Part shown: piece by piece, positions 1-9,200 of the stretch | Layout of the letters: every line of letters begins with the position of its first letter | Numbering within the stretch: position 1 is the first letter of the stretch | NCBI GenBank assembly: GCA_021200475.1 | Contig: JAJQGP010000089.1 | Location: forward strand, 1 to 47,111 | Source: Lachnospiraceae bacterium | Lineage (GTDB): Bacteria > Bacillota > Clostridia > Lachnospirales > Lachnospiraceae | DNA length: 47,111 nucleotides | Direction of reading: 5' to 3' | Position numbers and translations under genes: made by a program | The notes under the pieces: generated by a model | The model's input: the letters and a program-made list of their open reading frames with translations, nothing else | What the model was told of the DNA's origin: nothing | Database searches by the model: none

Positions 1-5
1 TATAA

Positions 6-260
6 ATGGCGCGCGAAAGAAGAACCAAAAAAGAAATTATTACTGCAAAGATCGAAACGATTGAGGAGAAGATCACAGGTTACGCAAATAAGATTGCAGC
101 TCTGACTGATGAAAAAGAAGCACTTCAGGCAGAACTGGAAGAACTTGCATCAGCACAGAAAAAAGCAGAGGAAGAAGCAAAAACAAAAGAAGTTCTGAAA
201 CTGATAAAGGATAAGAACATCTCCATTGATGATCTGAAGAAGCTCGTAGAGAACAGCTGA
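6..260 (+). CDS. Small coiled-coil protein, unknown function
   Basis: This 84-residue protein is almost wholly charged and helical. It has a basic N-terminus (MARERRTKKE), a predicted coiled coil over about residues 15-60 rich in Glu, Lys and Ala, and a short C-terminal segment with NISIDDLKKLVEN. The layout of a coiled coil followed by a short 'isxddL' tail recalls small DUF4315-like proteins, but I cannot confirm that family. The start is only five bases from the window edge, so the ribosome binding site is outside and a longer N-terminus is possible. It has no membrane segment or signal peptide. It lies 45 bases before glgA on the same strand. The function is unknown. Confidence 0.6.
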   Translation: MARERRTKKEIITAKIETIEEKITGYANKIAALTDEKEALQAELEELASAQKKAEEEAKTKEVLKLIKDKNISIDDLKKLVENS

Positions 261-305
261 TGCTTTATATATTAAAAAATAAATGATGTTGTTGGAGGGT
301 CAATT

Positions 306-1751
306 ATGAAAAACATTTTATTTGTCACATCAGAGGCAACTCCTTTTATTAAGACAGGAGGACTTGCAGATGTTGCAGGATCTCTTCCGAAATGTTTTAA
401 TAAAGAAGAGTTTGACTGCCGCGTGATCCTTCCTAAGTATCAGTGCATGGCAGAAGAATGGAAGAATCAGCTGGAGTATGTCACGCACTTCTATATGAAT
501 CTGTCGTGGAGATCTCAGTATGTGGGTATTCTGCATATGGAGCTGGAGGGTATTCATTTTTATTTTATTGATAATGAATATTATTTTTCCGGCGCAAAGC
601 CATATGGAAATATTTACCAGGACATTGAGAAATTTGCGTTTTTCTCAAAAGCAGCGCTTTCCGCACTGCCGTCTATCGGATTCCGGCCGGATGTGATTCA
701 CTGTCACGACTGGCAGACAGGTCTGATCCCGGTGATGCTCAAAGACAGATTCCAGGATGGAGATTTTTACCGTGGGATCAAATCTGTGATCACGATTCAC
801 AACCTGAAGTTCCAGGGTGTCTGGGATGTCAAGACCGTACGTGATATCACGGGATTATCGGCGGATTATTTTACACCGGATAAGCTTGAGGCATACGGGG
901 ACGCCAATTATCTGAAAGGCGGCATTGTCTATGCGGATGCTATTACTACGGTAAGCGATACTTATGCGGAAGAGATCAAGATGCCGTTTTACGGTGAACG
1001 CCTGGATGGTTTGATGAGGGCGCGTGCAAATGATCTTCGCGGAATTGTAAACGGAATTGATTACGATGTCTGGAATCCGGAGGCCGATCCGCTGATTGAT
1101 TATCATTTTAATGCGCGTAATTTCCGTAAGGAAAAGATTAAAAATAAACGTGCGCTTCAGCGGGAGCTTGGCCTGGAGCAGAATGATTCTGCGTTTATGA
1201 TTGGTATTGTGTCCCGTCTGACGGATCAGAAGGGATTTGACCTGATCGAGCATATGATGGATGAGATGTGCCAGAACAATCTTCAGATCGTAGCGCTTGG
1301 CACCGGTGAAGAGAGATATGAAAATATGTTCCGCCATTTCGCGTGGAAGTATCAGGGCAAGGTGTCCGCGAATATTTTCTATTCGGAGCAGCTTTCCCAC
1401 AAGGTCTATGCGGCCTGTGATGCATTCCTGATGCCGTCGCTGTTTGAGCCGTGCGGCCTGTCGCAGATTATCAGTCTTCGCTATGGCACGGTTCCGATCG
1501 TCCGTGAGACAGGCGGCCTGAAGGATACGGTGGAACCATATAATGAATACGAAAGTACTGGTACCGGATTCAGCTTCGCGAATTATAACGCGCATGAGAT
1601 GTATTTTACGGTACAGCGCGCGATGAATCTTTATCACAACAAAAAGCGTGAGTGGAATAAGATGATTGACCGCGGCATGGCGATGGATTTCTCGTGGAAC
1701 AGTTCTGCGAGAAAGTACGAGGAGCTGTATAACTGGCTGCTCGGCTGCTGA
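306..1751 (+). CDS. glgA: Glycogen synthase (ADP-glucose, GT5)
   Basis: Glycogen synthase transfers glucose from ADP-glucose to the non-reducing end of alpha-1,4-glucan in the cytoplasm. The 481-residue length is normal for bacterial GlgA. The N-terminal Rossmann domain starts with MKNILFVTSEATPF followed by the KTGGLADV motif (Lys16 is the ADP-glucose-binding lysine of the family). The C-terminal GT-B domain carries SRLTDQKGFDL and the nucleotide-binding stretch LMPSLFEPCGLSQ and ETGGLKDTV. A GGAGG-type site ends about eight bases before the ATG. No other glg genes (glgC, glgD, glgB, glgP) are visible here, so the pathway partners must be elsewhere. Confidence 0.96.
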   Translation: MKNILFVTSEATPFIKTGGLADVAGSLPKCFNKEEFDCRVILPKYQCMAEEWKNQLEYVTHFYMNLSWRSQYVGILHMELEGIHFYFIDNEYYFSGAKPYGNIYQDIEKFAFFSKAALSALPSIGFRPDVIHCHDWQTGLIPVMLKDRFQDGDFYRGIKSVITIHNLKFQGVWDVKTVRDITGLSADYFTPDKLEAYGDANYLKGGIVYADAITTVSDTYAEEIKMPFYGERLDGLMRARANDLRGIVNGIDYDVWNPEADPLIDYHFNARNFRKEKIKNKRALQRELGLEQNDSAFMIGIVSRLTDQKGFDLIEHMMDEMCQNNLQIVALGTGEERYENMFRHFAWKYQGKVSANIFYSEQLSHKVYAACDAFLMPSLFEPCGLSQIISLRYGTVPIVRETGGLKDTVEPYNEYESTGTGFSFANYNAHEMYFTVQRAMNLYHNKKREWNKMIDRGMAMDFSWNSSARKYEELYNWLLGC

Positions 1752-1797
1752 TCCGTGTCAGTGAAAGGATAGTTAAGCAACTCGATTCCTGTTATGA

Positions 1798-1885
1798 ATG
1801 CGCAGGGGTGCCATGGAAGTTTCCCAGCTGGCGCTGCATGTACCCCGCGCGGTGCGCAGAGGAAAAATCTCCCTGCGTGATTGAG
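1798..1885 (+). repeat. Two-hairpin dispersed structured element, copy A (upstream of ackA)
   Basis: This spacer folds into two adjacent hairpins. The first pairs GGGGTGC (1805-1811) with GTACCCC (1840-1846) and encloses CAGC/GCTG (1825-1828 with 1833-1836). The second pairs CGCAG (1855-1859) with CTGCG (1873-1877). The same architecture occurs at 12013-12105 and 30551-30650 with different but still pairing bases. It lies between the glgA stop and the ackA start on the same strand. The function is unknown. It could be a structured RNA or a dispersed repeat. Confidence 0.6.
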
Positions 1886-1953
1886 CGTGAGTGGGGGATT
1901 CCGCAGATGAGCGGGATGCCCTGCTTCTTAGTAGAATACCGGAGGATAGAAAA

Positions 1954-3144
1954 ATGAATGTACTGGTAATTAACTGCGGAAGCTCTTCTCTGAAATATCA
2001 GCTGATCAACTCGGATTCGGAGCAGGTACTTGCGAAAGGACTCTGTGAGAGAATTGGCATTGATGGCAGACTGACCTATCAGAAAGCGGGCGGTGAAAAA
2101 GAGATCACAGAAGCTGCGATGCCGACGCACAAAGAAGCGATTCAGATGGTGCTGGACGCGCTGGTAAATGAGAAAACCGGAGCAATCGCAAGCCTGTCTG
2201 AGGTAAATGCGGTTGGACACAGAGTTGTACATGGCGGTGAGAAGTTCGCCAGCTCGGTAGTGATCACGGATGAGGTGATCGCTGCGGTAGAAGAGTGTAA
2301 TGATCTCGCGCCGCTGCACAATCCGGCGAACCTGATTGGGATCAATGCCTGCAAGGAGCTGATGCCGGGTGTGCCGATGGTCGCTGTATTTGACACCGCG
2401 TTCCATCAGACAATGCCGGAGAAGGCTTATCTGTATGGACTTCCGTATGAATACTATGAGAAATATAAAGTGAGAAGATATGGTTTCCACGGAACCAGCC
2501 ACAGCTTTGTATCCAAACATGCGGCAGAGTTCCTTGGTCTTGACCTTGCGGACAGCAAGATCATTGTCGCACATCTGGGCAACGGTGCATCGATTTCCGC
2601 GGTGGTCAATGGAAAATGTGTCGACACTTCCATGGGACTTACCCCGCTTGAGGGCCTGGTGATGGGCACCCGCTCCGGCGACATTGACCCGGCGATCATG
2701 GAATTCATCGCAAAGAAGGAAAAACTTGATATTGCAGGTATTATGAATGTCCTGAATAAAAAGTCCGGCGTATACGGAATCTCCGGCGGACTCTCCAGCG
2801 ATTTCCGCGACCTCGAAGAGGGGATGAATGCCGGCAATAAAAAAGCAGAAAACGCGATCGAAGTATTCAGCTATCGTGTAGCAAAATACATAGGCTCCTA
2901 TGTCGCTGCCATGAACGGTGTGGATGCCATTGCCTTCACGGCCGGCATCGGTGAGAATGCCCCGACCGTTCGCAAGAAGGTGCTCGGTTACCTTGGCTAT
3001 CTTGGCATTACCATGGATGAGGAAGCAAACAAACAGCGCGGCGAGGACAACGTGATCTCCACCGCGGACTCCAAAGTCAAAGTTGCAGTCATCCCGACCA
3101 ACGAGGAGCTGGCGATTTGCCGTGAGACGGTTGCTCTTTTATGA
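1954..3144 (+). CDS. ackA: Acetate kinase
   Basis: Acetate kinase converts acetyl phosphate plus ADP to acetate plus ATP, the last step of the acetate branch of fermentation. From the ATG at 1954 the protein has 396 residues, the usual AckA length. That ATG follows GGAGG at 1941-1945, so the longer open frame to 1891 is rejected. Visible family motifs are [16 protein letters not shown] (the acetate kinase signature at the N-terminus), [27 protein letters not shown], and the ATP-binding AHLGNGASI and [10 protein letters not shown]. Phosphotransacetylase (pta), which commonly precedes ackA, is not present here. A palindromic repeat follows the stop codon. Confidence 0.97.
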   Translation: MNVLVINCGSSSLKYQLINSDSEQVLAKGLCERIGIDGRLTYQKAGGEKEITEAAMPTHKEAIQMVLDALVNEKTGAIASLSEVNAVGHRVVHGGEKFASSVVITDEVIAAVEECNDLAPLHNPANLIGINACKELMPGVPMVAVFDTAFHQTMPEKAYLYGLPYEYYEKYKVRRYGFHGTSHSFVSKHAAEFLGLDLADSKIIVAHLGNGASISAVVNGKCVDTSMGLTPLEGLVMGTRSGDIDPAIMEFIAKKEKLDIAGIMNVLNKKSGVYGISGGLSSDFRDLEEGMNAGNKKAENAIEVFSYRVAKYIGSYVAAMNGVDAIAFTAGIGENAPTVRKKVLGYLGYLGITMDEEANKQRGEDNVISTADSKVKVAVIPTNEELAICRETVALL

Positions 3145-3154
3145 TGAAAAAAGC

Positions 3155-3195
3155 GTAACGATTCAGAACAGCGGGCCGTTGTTCTGAACTGTTAC
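3155..3195. repeat. Palindromic intergenic repeat, copy 1
   Basis: A 41-base near-perfect inverted repeat has a left arm starting GTAACGATTCAGAACA and a right arm ending TGTTCTGAACTGTTAC. It is flanked on both sides by A-runs. It stands between ackA and the strong promoter of the next operon. Related palindromes occur at 22934-22971 and 31714-31764. It may act as a transcription end for ackA, but the top strand lacks the usual T-run after the stem. Confidence 0.7.
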
Positions 3196-3207
3196 GAAAA
3201 AAACAGG

Positions 3208-3236
3208 TTGACAAAACAATATCTTGCAGTTATAAT
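3208..3236 (+). promoter_or_regulatory. Sigma-A type promoter for the DUF177-rpmF operon
   Basis: The -35 box TTGACA (3208-3213) and the -10 box TATAAT (3231-3236) both match the consensus exactly and are separated by 17 bases. The downstream start codon is at 3269. This is the clearest promoter in the window and suits high expression of ribosomal protein L32. Confidence 0.9.
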
Positions 3237-3268
3237 TTTGAAAGTGCGCTAGAGAGTGGGGTGGTACT

Positions 3269-3763
3269 ATGTTGCTTGATTTGACCGATGTGATTTTAAA
3301 TGAAGGAAAAACAGCACAGTACGAGATCCTGCCGGAGCTTTCCGTTCTCTCTTATCGCTTTGGTGAGTTCAGAGTATTGGACAAACAGACCGGTATTCTG
3401 CAGATTGAGAATCAGGGTGACCAGAAGCTTGCCCTCTGGGGAGAGATAGAGCTGGAAGTCGAATTTCCCTGTGCGCGCTGTCTTGAGAGTGTCAGTCGCA
3501 GACTGTTGATTCAGCCTGAGCTGGAGCTCGATTTAAAAGAAAATGATTATATTGATGGATATTACCTGGATGTGGATCAGCTAATCCATGATGAGGCATT
3601 GCTTGTGTGGCCGGAGCGTGTACTCTGCCGCAGCGATTGCAAAGGGTTATGCGTGACGTGTGGACAGAACCTGAACAAGGGGGAATGTTCGTGCCGGGAA
3701 GCGAGCCTTGATCCAAGAATGGCAAAAATCCTTGATATTTTCAGTAATTATAAGGAGGTGTGA
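3269..3763 (+). CDS. YceD/DUF177 family protein
   Basis: This 164-residue protein belongs to the YceD (DUF177) family, which lies next to rpmF in very many bacteria. In plants and bacteria the family is linked to 23S rRNA accumulation, but its precise biochemical role is not settled. Visible features are the FPCARCLESV motif near the middle and a C-terminal cysteine cluster (CRSDCKGLCVTCGQNL and later CSC), typical of the family and probably metal-binding. The ATG at 3269 is preceded by GTGGGGTGG. The stop codon TGA at 3761-3763 lies within the leader of rpmF, whose ribosome binding site AAGGAGGTG is inside the last codons of this gene, so the two are translated from one message. Confidence 0.9.
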   Translation: MLLDLTDVILNEGKTAQYEILPELSVLSYRFGEFRVLDKQTGILQIENQGDQKLALWGEIELEVEFPCARCLESVSRRLLIQPELELDLKENDYIDGYYLDVDQLIHDEALLVWPERVLCRSDCKGLCVTCGQNLNKGECSCREASLDPRMAKILDIFSNYKEV

Positions 3764-3766
3764 TCC

Positions 3767-3949
3767 GTGTCTATCTGTCCGAAAAACAAACATTCGAAGG
3801 CGAGAAGAGATAAAAGAAGAGCGAACTGGAAGATGAGCGCTCCGACTCTTGTAAAGTGCAGCAAATGTGGAGAGCTGATGCTTCCGCACAGAGTATGCAA
3901 GGCCTGTGGAACGTACAATAAAAAAGAGATTATCGCCGTTGGCGACTGA
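3767..3949 (+). CDS. rpmF: Ribosomal protein bL32
   Basis: bL32 is a structural protein of the large ribosomal subunit. The 60-residue sequence has the family N-terminus (SICPKNKHSKARRDKRRANW) and two CxxC pairs, CSKC and CKAC, that form the zinc-ribbon version of the protein. The start is GTG at 3767, placed by the AAGGAGGTG site at 3752-3760 and by family length. It follows the DUF177 gene by three bases and ends the operon before a terminator. This is the zinc-binding (C+) type, which in some bacteria is paired with a zinc-free copy. No second copy is seen here. Confidence 0.97.
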   Translation: MSICPKNKHSKARRDKRRANWKMSAPTLVKCSKCGELMLPHRVCKACGTYNKKEIIAVGD

Positions 3950-3969
3950 TCTTTGTAGATGATTCGTAG

Positions 3970-4020
3970 GGCCGTCGTAAATGAGCCAGAAAGGGTGGCA
4001 CAGTTTGCGGCGGTCTTTTT
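3970..4020 (+). terminator. Rho-independent terminator after rpmF
   Basis: A long stem pairs GGCCGTCGTAAA with TTTGCGGCGGTC, allowing G-U pairs, and is followed directly by TTTTT and a further T-rich stretch. It separates the DUF177-rpmF unit from the plsX operon. Confidence 0.85.
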
Positions 4021-4044
4021 CATTTTTTCCATTCTATTTTTTTG

Positions 4045-4073
4045 TTGCATTTTAGAATGATGTCTAGTATAGT
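4045..4073 (+). promoter_or_regulatory. Probable promoter of the plsX-acpP-rnc-smc-ftsY operon
   Basis: TTGCAT (4045-4050) and TATAGT (4068-4073) are separated by 17 bases and lie about 110 bases before the plsX start, downstream of the rpmF terminator. In Bacillus this promoter is controlled by FapR. I do not see a convincing FapR operator here and no fapR gene is present in the window. Confidence 0.65.
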
Positions 4074-4091
4074 GTATAAGATAGCTTGTAG

Positions 4092-4128
4092 CGATTCAGG
4101 ACAGTCCATCGCATTTGTTGGGAAGGAC
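4092..4128. repeat. CAGGACAG-type intergenic repeat (plsX leader)
   Basis: The segment GATTCAGGACAGTCC followed by TCGCATTTGTTGGGAAGGAC resembles the spacer before phoH (14660-14694): both have TTCAGGACAGT, then TCGCATTTG, then a complementary arm. It is probably a degenerate relative of the GTAAC..TTCAGAACAG palindromes. Confidence 0.45.
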
Positions 4129-4182
4129 GGATGAAAACGTATCGTATAGCTTTTGCGCAGAAGACAATGGAGGCGGGAAATT

Positions 4183-5193
4183 ATGAGTGAAACAATCCGC
4201 GTTGTGGTTGACGCCATGGGCGGTGACAATGCGCCTGGTGAACTGGTCAAAGGAGCCGTGGATGCGGTGAATGGCCGCGAGAACATTCAGGTGATCCTGA
4301 CCGGCCGAAAGGGACCCGTTGAGGGTGAGCTCTCGAACTATTCTTATCCGAAAGACCGGATTGAGATCGTCCACTGCGAGGACGTGATTGAGACGGCGGA
4401 GCCGCCGGTGAATGCGATCCGTTCCAAGAAGGATTCTTCTCTGGTTGTCGGTCTGCAGATGGTAAAGCGGGGCGAGGCAGATGCGATTGTCTCTGCGGGA
4501 AATTCCGGAGCTGTTCTGGTCGGCGGCCAGGCGATTGTCGGCCGGATCAGAGGAATCGAGCGGCCTGCTCTGGCACCGGTGATCCCTACGGAGAAGGGGA
4601 TGTCCTTGCTGATCGACTGTGGTGCGAATGTGGACGCGAGAGCACCGCATCTTGTGCAGTTCGCGCGGATGGGTTCAATTTATATGGAAAAGGTGCTGGG
4701 AGTGAAGCATCCACGCGTTGGGATTGTGAATATCGGCGCGGAGGAAGAAAAAGGCAATGCTCTTGTCAAGGAGACATTTCCGCTCCTGAAAGCGTGCACG
4801 GATATCAACTTTATCGGCAGTGTCGAGGCGAGGGATATCCCGGCTGGCGTGTGCGATGTCATTGTCTGTGAGGCCTTTGTCGGCAATGTGATCCTGAAGC
4901 TTTATGAGGGGGTTGGTTCTACCCTGATTCATATGGTAAAGGGCAGTCTGATGAAGAATATGAAGACAAAGATCGGCGCTGCGCTGATTCAGTCTTCACT
5001 GAAGGAGACATTAAAATCCTTCGACGGCAGTCAGTATGGAGGCGCACCGCTGCTCGGCCTCAAAGGCCTGGTTGTAAAGACGCACGGAAGTTCAAAGGCG
5101 CAGGAGGTTACGACCTCGATTTATCAGTGTGAATTATTTAAAAAACAGAAAATCAATGAGATCATTAAGGAAAATCTCGGAGAAAATAATTAA
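4183..5193 (+). CDS. plsX: Phosphate acyltransferase PlsX
   Basis: PlsX converts acyl-ACP and phosphate to acyl phosphate, the donor for PlsY in glycerolipid synthesis. It is a peripheral membrane enzyme. From the ATG at 4183 the protein has 336 residues, the family length. GGAGG at 4169-4173 is nine bases upstream, so the open frame from 4153 (TTG) is rejected. Family features are [13 protein letters not shown] at the N-terminus, SAGNSGA, and the C-terminal [14 protein letters not shown]. It is followed by acpP with a short gap, so the enzyme and its acyl carrier are made together, as in other Firmicutes. Confidence 0.96.
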   Translation: MSETIRVVVDAMGGDNAPGELVKGAVDAVNGRENIQVILTGRKGPVEGELSNYSYPKDRIEIVHCEDVIETAEPPVNAIRSKKDSSLVVGLQMVKRGEADAIVSAGNSGAVLVGGQAIVGRIRGIERPALAPVIPTEKGMSLLIDCGANVDARAPHLVQFARMGSIYMEKVLGVKHPRVGIVNIGAEEEKGNALVKETFPLLKACTDINFIGSVEARDIPAGVCDVIVCEAFVGNVILKLYEGVGSTLIHMVKGSLMKNMKTKIGAALIQSSLKETLKSFDGSQYGGAPLLGLKGLVVKTHGSSKAQEVTTSIYQCELFKKQKINEIIKENLGENN

Positions 5194-5210
5194 AAAGGAG
5201 AGTGCAGGGT

Positions 5211-5441
5211 ATGGAATTCGAAAAATTACAGGGGATCATCGCGGAGGTATTAAATGTTGATGCGGATGAGATTACGATGGAGACGACGTTTGTAGACGAT
5301 CTGGGAGCAGATTCCCTGGATGTATTTCAGATCATCATGGGGATTGAAGAGGAATTTGATATTGAAATCCCGAATGAGAAGGCTGAGACAATTGTTTCAG
5401 TTGGGGACGCGGTTGATGCGATCAAGGCGGCAATTGGTTGA
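5211..5441 (+). CDS. acpP: Acyl carrier protein
   Basis: ACP carries growing acyl chains as thioesters on a 4'-phosphopantetheine arm and supplies PlsX and the fatty acid synthase. The protein is 76 residues and acidic, as usual. The phosphopantetheine attachment site is Ser35 in [15 protein letters not shown] 5211 is chosen because the AGGAG at 5196-5200 is ten bases before it. The GTG at 5202 is too close to that site. The gene sits between plsX and rnc. Confidence 0.95.
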   Translation: MEFEKLQGIIAEVLNVDADEITMETTFVDDLGADSLDVFQIIMGIEEEFDIEIPNEKAETIVSVGDAVDAIKAAIG

Positions 5442-5549
5442 GAAAAGGAAGGAGAGGAGGCTGCGAGGCCTCCTCTTTCCAAGAGATGAATGGCCGGCAG
5501 CACTTCTGCTTTTTGCCGAAGTGCGATTGCCTGCCATAGAAGGAGAAAC

Positions 5550-6254
5550 ATGTCCGAACATAAAATGATCAGCCTGGAGAAGAAAATCGGATACCATTTC
5601 CAGGATGGCCGTCTGCTCTTTCAGGCGCTGTCACACAGCTCTTTTGCGAATGAACACCGTTCGGAAGGATATCAGGATAATGAGCGCCTGGAATTCCTGG
5701 GCGACGCGGTGCTGGAGGTAGTGAGCAGCGATTTTCTGTATCACTCCTATCCAGAGCTTCAGGAAGGAAAGCTGACAAAGCTGCGCGCGAGTCTTGTCTG
5801 TGAGCCGACTCTGGCTTTGTGCGCAAAGGAATTTGACTTAAGCAGTTATCTTTTGCTTGGAAGAGGCGAGGAACACACGGGAGGCCGCATGCGCAATTCC
5901 ATTGTTTCTGATGCACTGGAGGCACTGATTGGCGCGATTTATCTGGACGGAGGACTGGAGCCGGCGCGGACCTTTATCGAAAAATTTGTTCTGACGGATA
6001 TCGAGCATAAGAAGCTGTTTTATGACAGCAAAACGGTATTGCAGGAGCTTGTCCAGCGAGACTGCCCTCACGATACGATACGCTATATCATTGTAGGGGA
6101 GGATGGTCCGGATCATGCGAAGACCTTCCGCGTGGAAGTGGAGATTGGCGGCACAGTGGCGGGTACCGGAAGCGGCAGTACCAAAAAGGCTGCGGAGCAG
6201 GAAGCGGCATATCAGGCTCTCCATGCTTTGATGTCTGGTGGGGAGAGAGAATAG
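5550..6254 (+). CDS. rnc: Ribonuclease III
   Basis: RNase III cuts double-stranded RNA and processes rRNA precursors. The protein is 234 residues. The N-terminal endonuclease domain has the signature NERLEFLGDAVL and a second acidic site SDALEALIGAIYLDGG, supplying the metal-binding Glu and Asp residues. The C-terminal double-stranded RNA-binding domain starts near TVLQELVQRD and ends in GSGSTKKAAEQEAAYQAL. ATG 5550 is preceded by AGAAGGAG. The longer open frame from 5490 has no site and lies in the acpP-rnc spacer. The smc start follows the stop by three bases. Confidence 0.96.
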   Translation: MSEHKMISLEKKIGYHFQDGRLLFQALSHSSFANEHRSEGYQDNERLEFLGDAVLEVVSSDFLYHSYPELQEGKLTKLRASLVCEPTLALCAKEFDLSSYLLLGRGEEHTGGRMRNSIVSDALEALIGAIYLDGGLEPARTFIEKFVLTDIEHKKLFYDSKTVLQELVQRDCPHDTIRYIIVGEDGPDHAKTFRVEVEIGGTVAGTGSGSTKKAAEQEAAYQALHALMSGGERE

Positions 6255-6257
6255 ACG

Positions 6258-9200
6258 ATGTATCTGAAGAGTATCGAAGTGCAGGGCTTCAAATCATTTG
6301 CCAATAAGATCAATTTTCAGTTCCACAATGGAATCACGGCAATTGTCGGACCGAATGGCAGCGGAAAGAGTAACGTGGCGGATGCGGTACGCTGGGTCCT
6401 CGGCGAGCAGAGCGCGAAATCTCTTCGCGGGACCAATATGCAGGATGTTATTTTCGCTGGCACCCAGACAAGACGGCCGCTTGGGTTTGCTTCGGTCTCT
6501 ATTACTCTGGACAATGCGGACCATCAGCTGGCAGTATCCTACGATGAGGTAACAGTGACACGACGCGTTTACCGTTCGGGAGAGAGTGAATATCTGCTCA
6601 ATGGCACACAGGTGCGGCTGAAAGACATCAATGAGCTTTTTTACGATACCGGTATCGGTAAGGAAGGCTATTCCATCATCGGGCAGGGACAGATTGAAAG
6701 AATTCTGAGCGGCAAGCCGGAGGAACGCCGGGAGCTTTTCGATGAAGCGGCCGGTATTGTCAAATTCAAACGCCGGAAACAGACTGCGGTCAAAAAACTG
6801 GATGCGGAACGGCAGAATCTGACACACGTCAGCGATATTTTATCGGAGCTGACCAGACAGCTGGGACCGATGCAAAAACAGGCGGAGACCGCGAAGATTT
6901 ACCTGCAGAAAAGAGAGGAATTGAAAACCTGTGATGTGAATCTTTTTTTGCTTGAGACGGAAAAGATTCAGCATGATCTGGAAACTCTTTCCGAAAAGCA
7001 GCGTGTGACAGAGGAGCATCTTGATGCCGCCCGTACGGAATACGACCGCGCGAAGCTGGCGTACGAGGCTGCGGAACAGGAAATTGATCGTATGGATGCG
7101 CTGCTGCAGAAGAAGCGTGACGAAGCGGCGGAAGGCCGGCTTCGCCGGGGACAGTTTGAAAATCAGATCCAGCTGCTGCAGGAGCAGATCCATACGGCCG
7201 AGGCGAATGATGAGCATTTGCATGCCAGAATTCGCGCCGTGACAGAGCAGGCCGCAGACTATGCGCTTCAGGAGACAGAGGCGAGAGAAGAACTGGAAGT
7301 GCAAAAAGGGCAGGTCGTGCAGGCGGGTACAGATGAGGAGGCCCGGCAGGCGGCACTCGCTCAGGTCCGGAGGGAGATTGCGGCTCTGGAATCCGGTATT
7401 GAACAGGACAAAAGCACACTGATTACTCTTTTGAATCAGCGGGCGACGGTAAAGGCACAGACACAGCGCTATGATACGATGGCAGAGCAGGCGTCTCTGC
7501 GCAAGGCACAGCTTTCGCAGGAGGTGCTCCGGCTCAAAAGCGAGGAGGCATCTCAGGAGACGATCTGCAGGGAAGCGCAGGAGGAATACGATGCGACCTG
7601 TGCGAGGCTTGCCAGGCTGAATGACGAAAGTGATGCCGCAAATGATGCGCTTGAGAAAACGCAGAGGGAACTGACCGGATTCAATCAGAGTATGGAGCAC
7701 GATCAGATGAATTACCATCGGGAGGTCTCGCGGCTGGAATCTCTGAGAAACATTGCGGAGCGCTATGACGGATATGGGAACAGCATCCGCCGCGTGATGG
7801 AGCGCCGGGAACAGGAGCCGGGCATTCTTGGGGTTGTGGCGGATATTATCCGGGTGGAAAAAGAATATGAGACGGCCATTGAGACCGCTTTGGGCGGCAG
7901 TATTCAGAATATTGTTACCGATACAGAAGAGACAGCAAAGCGTCAGATCAGTTTCCTGAAACAGAATAAGCTGGGACGTGCGACCTTTCTCCCGCTTTCC
8001 GGTGTGACGAACCGCGGCGGTTTCTCTTCCCCACAGGCGCTCAAAGAGGCAGGCGTTCTTGGGCTGGCTTCTTCTCTTGCACAGGCGGATAAGAAGTATC
8101 TTCCGCTGGTGGAGTCTCTGTTGGGACGTACGGTGGTTGTAGATGAGATCGATCACGCGATCGCGCTGGCAAAAAAATACCGGCATTCGCTTCGTATTGT
8201 GACACTGGAAGGAGAACTGTTAAGCCCGGGTGGCTCTATGACCGGCGGTGCGTTTAAAAATTCCGGTAATCTGCTCGGAAGACGCAGAGAGATTGCGGAT
8301 CTGGAGAAACGGGTGAAGGAAAGCCGTGAGTGCCTGGATCGCCTGCAGGCGAATATTGATCGGACGCGCAGTGAGCGGAATCATTTGCGGGAAACCCTGG
8401 TTCGTTTGAACGAGGAGATGCAAAGGGAATATCTGGCCCAGAACACGGCAAAAATCCGTCTGGATGAGTTAAGCGAAAAGCAGAGCAGTACGTCGGAAAC
8501 CTATCAGAAGCTGCAAAGAGAGTTTTCCCAGCTTGAGATGCAGCTTCAGGAAATCAACGCAAATCTGGCAAATGAACGTGAGGAGCTAAAATCTTCGGAA
8601 GAAGAGGAAACGCGGATTACGGAACGGATTGGCGAAAATCAGGCACGGCTCGAAGAAAAACGCGCCGGGGAGCAGGAAGCGCTTGACGCAGTGCAGAATG
8701 CACAGCTTCTTCTCTCAAAACTGGAGCAGCAGAAGCAGTTTGTCCGGCAGAATCTGGATCGGATTCTGGGAGAAAAAAGCCGGCTGCTGGCGGAAAAAAA
8801 GCAATATGAAGAAGAATTGCAGAACGCGGCCGGCAATGTGAAGGACAGGGAAGAACAGATTGCCGCGATCCGGGAAGCACTTTCTGCGGCGGATGAATCA
8901 GAGAAAGCGCTGCAGGAAGAACTCACAGACCTCACAGCAAAGCGGGAGGAGCGAAACCGGACGCAGAAGCAGTTTTTTGCCGCGCGGGAAGACCTTTCCG
9001 GGCAGATCAGTCTGCTGGATAAGGATGCGTTTCGTCTGAAGTCACAGATCGAGAAGCTCACAGAGCAGAAAGACAGCCGCATCAATTATATGTGGGAGGA
9101 ATATGCGCTGACCTGGAGCTCGGCGTCGGAGCTGCGGGAGGAAGCCTGTACCCTGGTTCCTCCGCTGAAAAAAAGGATTGCGGAACTGAAGGGTGATATC

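Noticed and set aside
4045-4080. FapR operator before plsX
   Set aside because: Parts such as TTAGAATGATGTCTAG are suggestive, but the arms do not match the known operator well and no fapR gene is present.
6840-8186. Long open frame on the minus strand of smc
   Set aside because: It mirrors the codon pattern of smc, lacks a ribosome binding site and has no recognisable domain. Similar shadows opposite the beta-galactosidase (19600-20898) and elsewhere were also left out.
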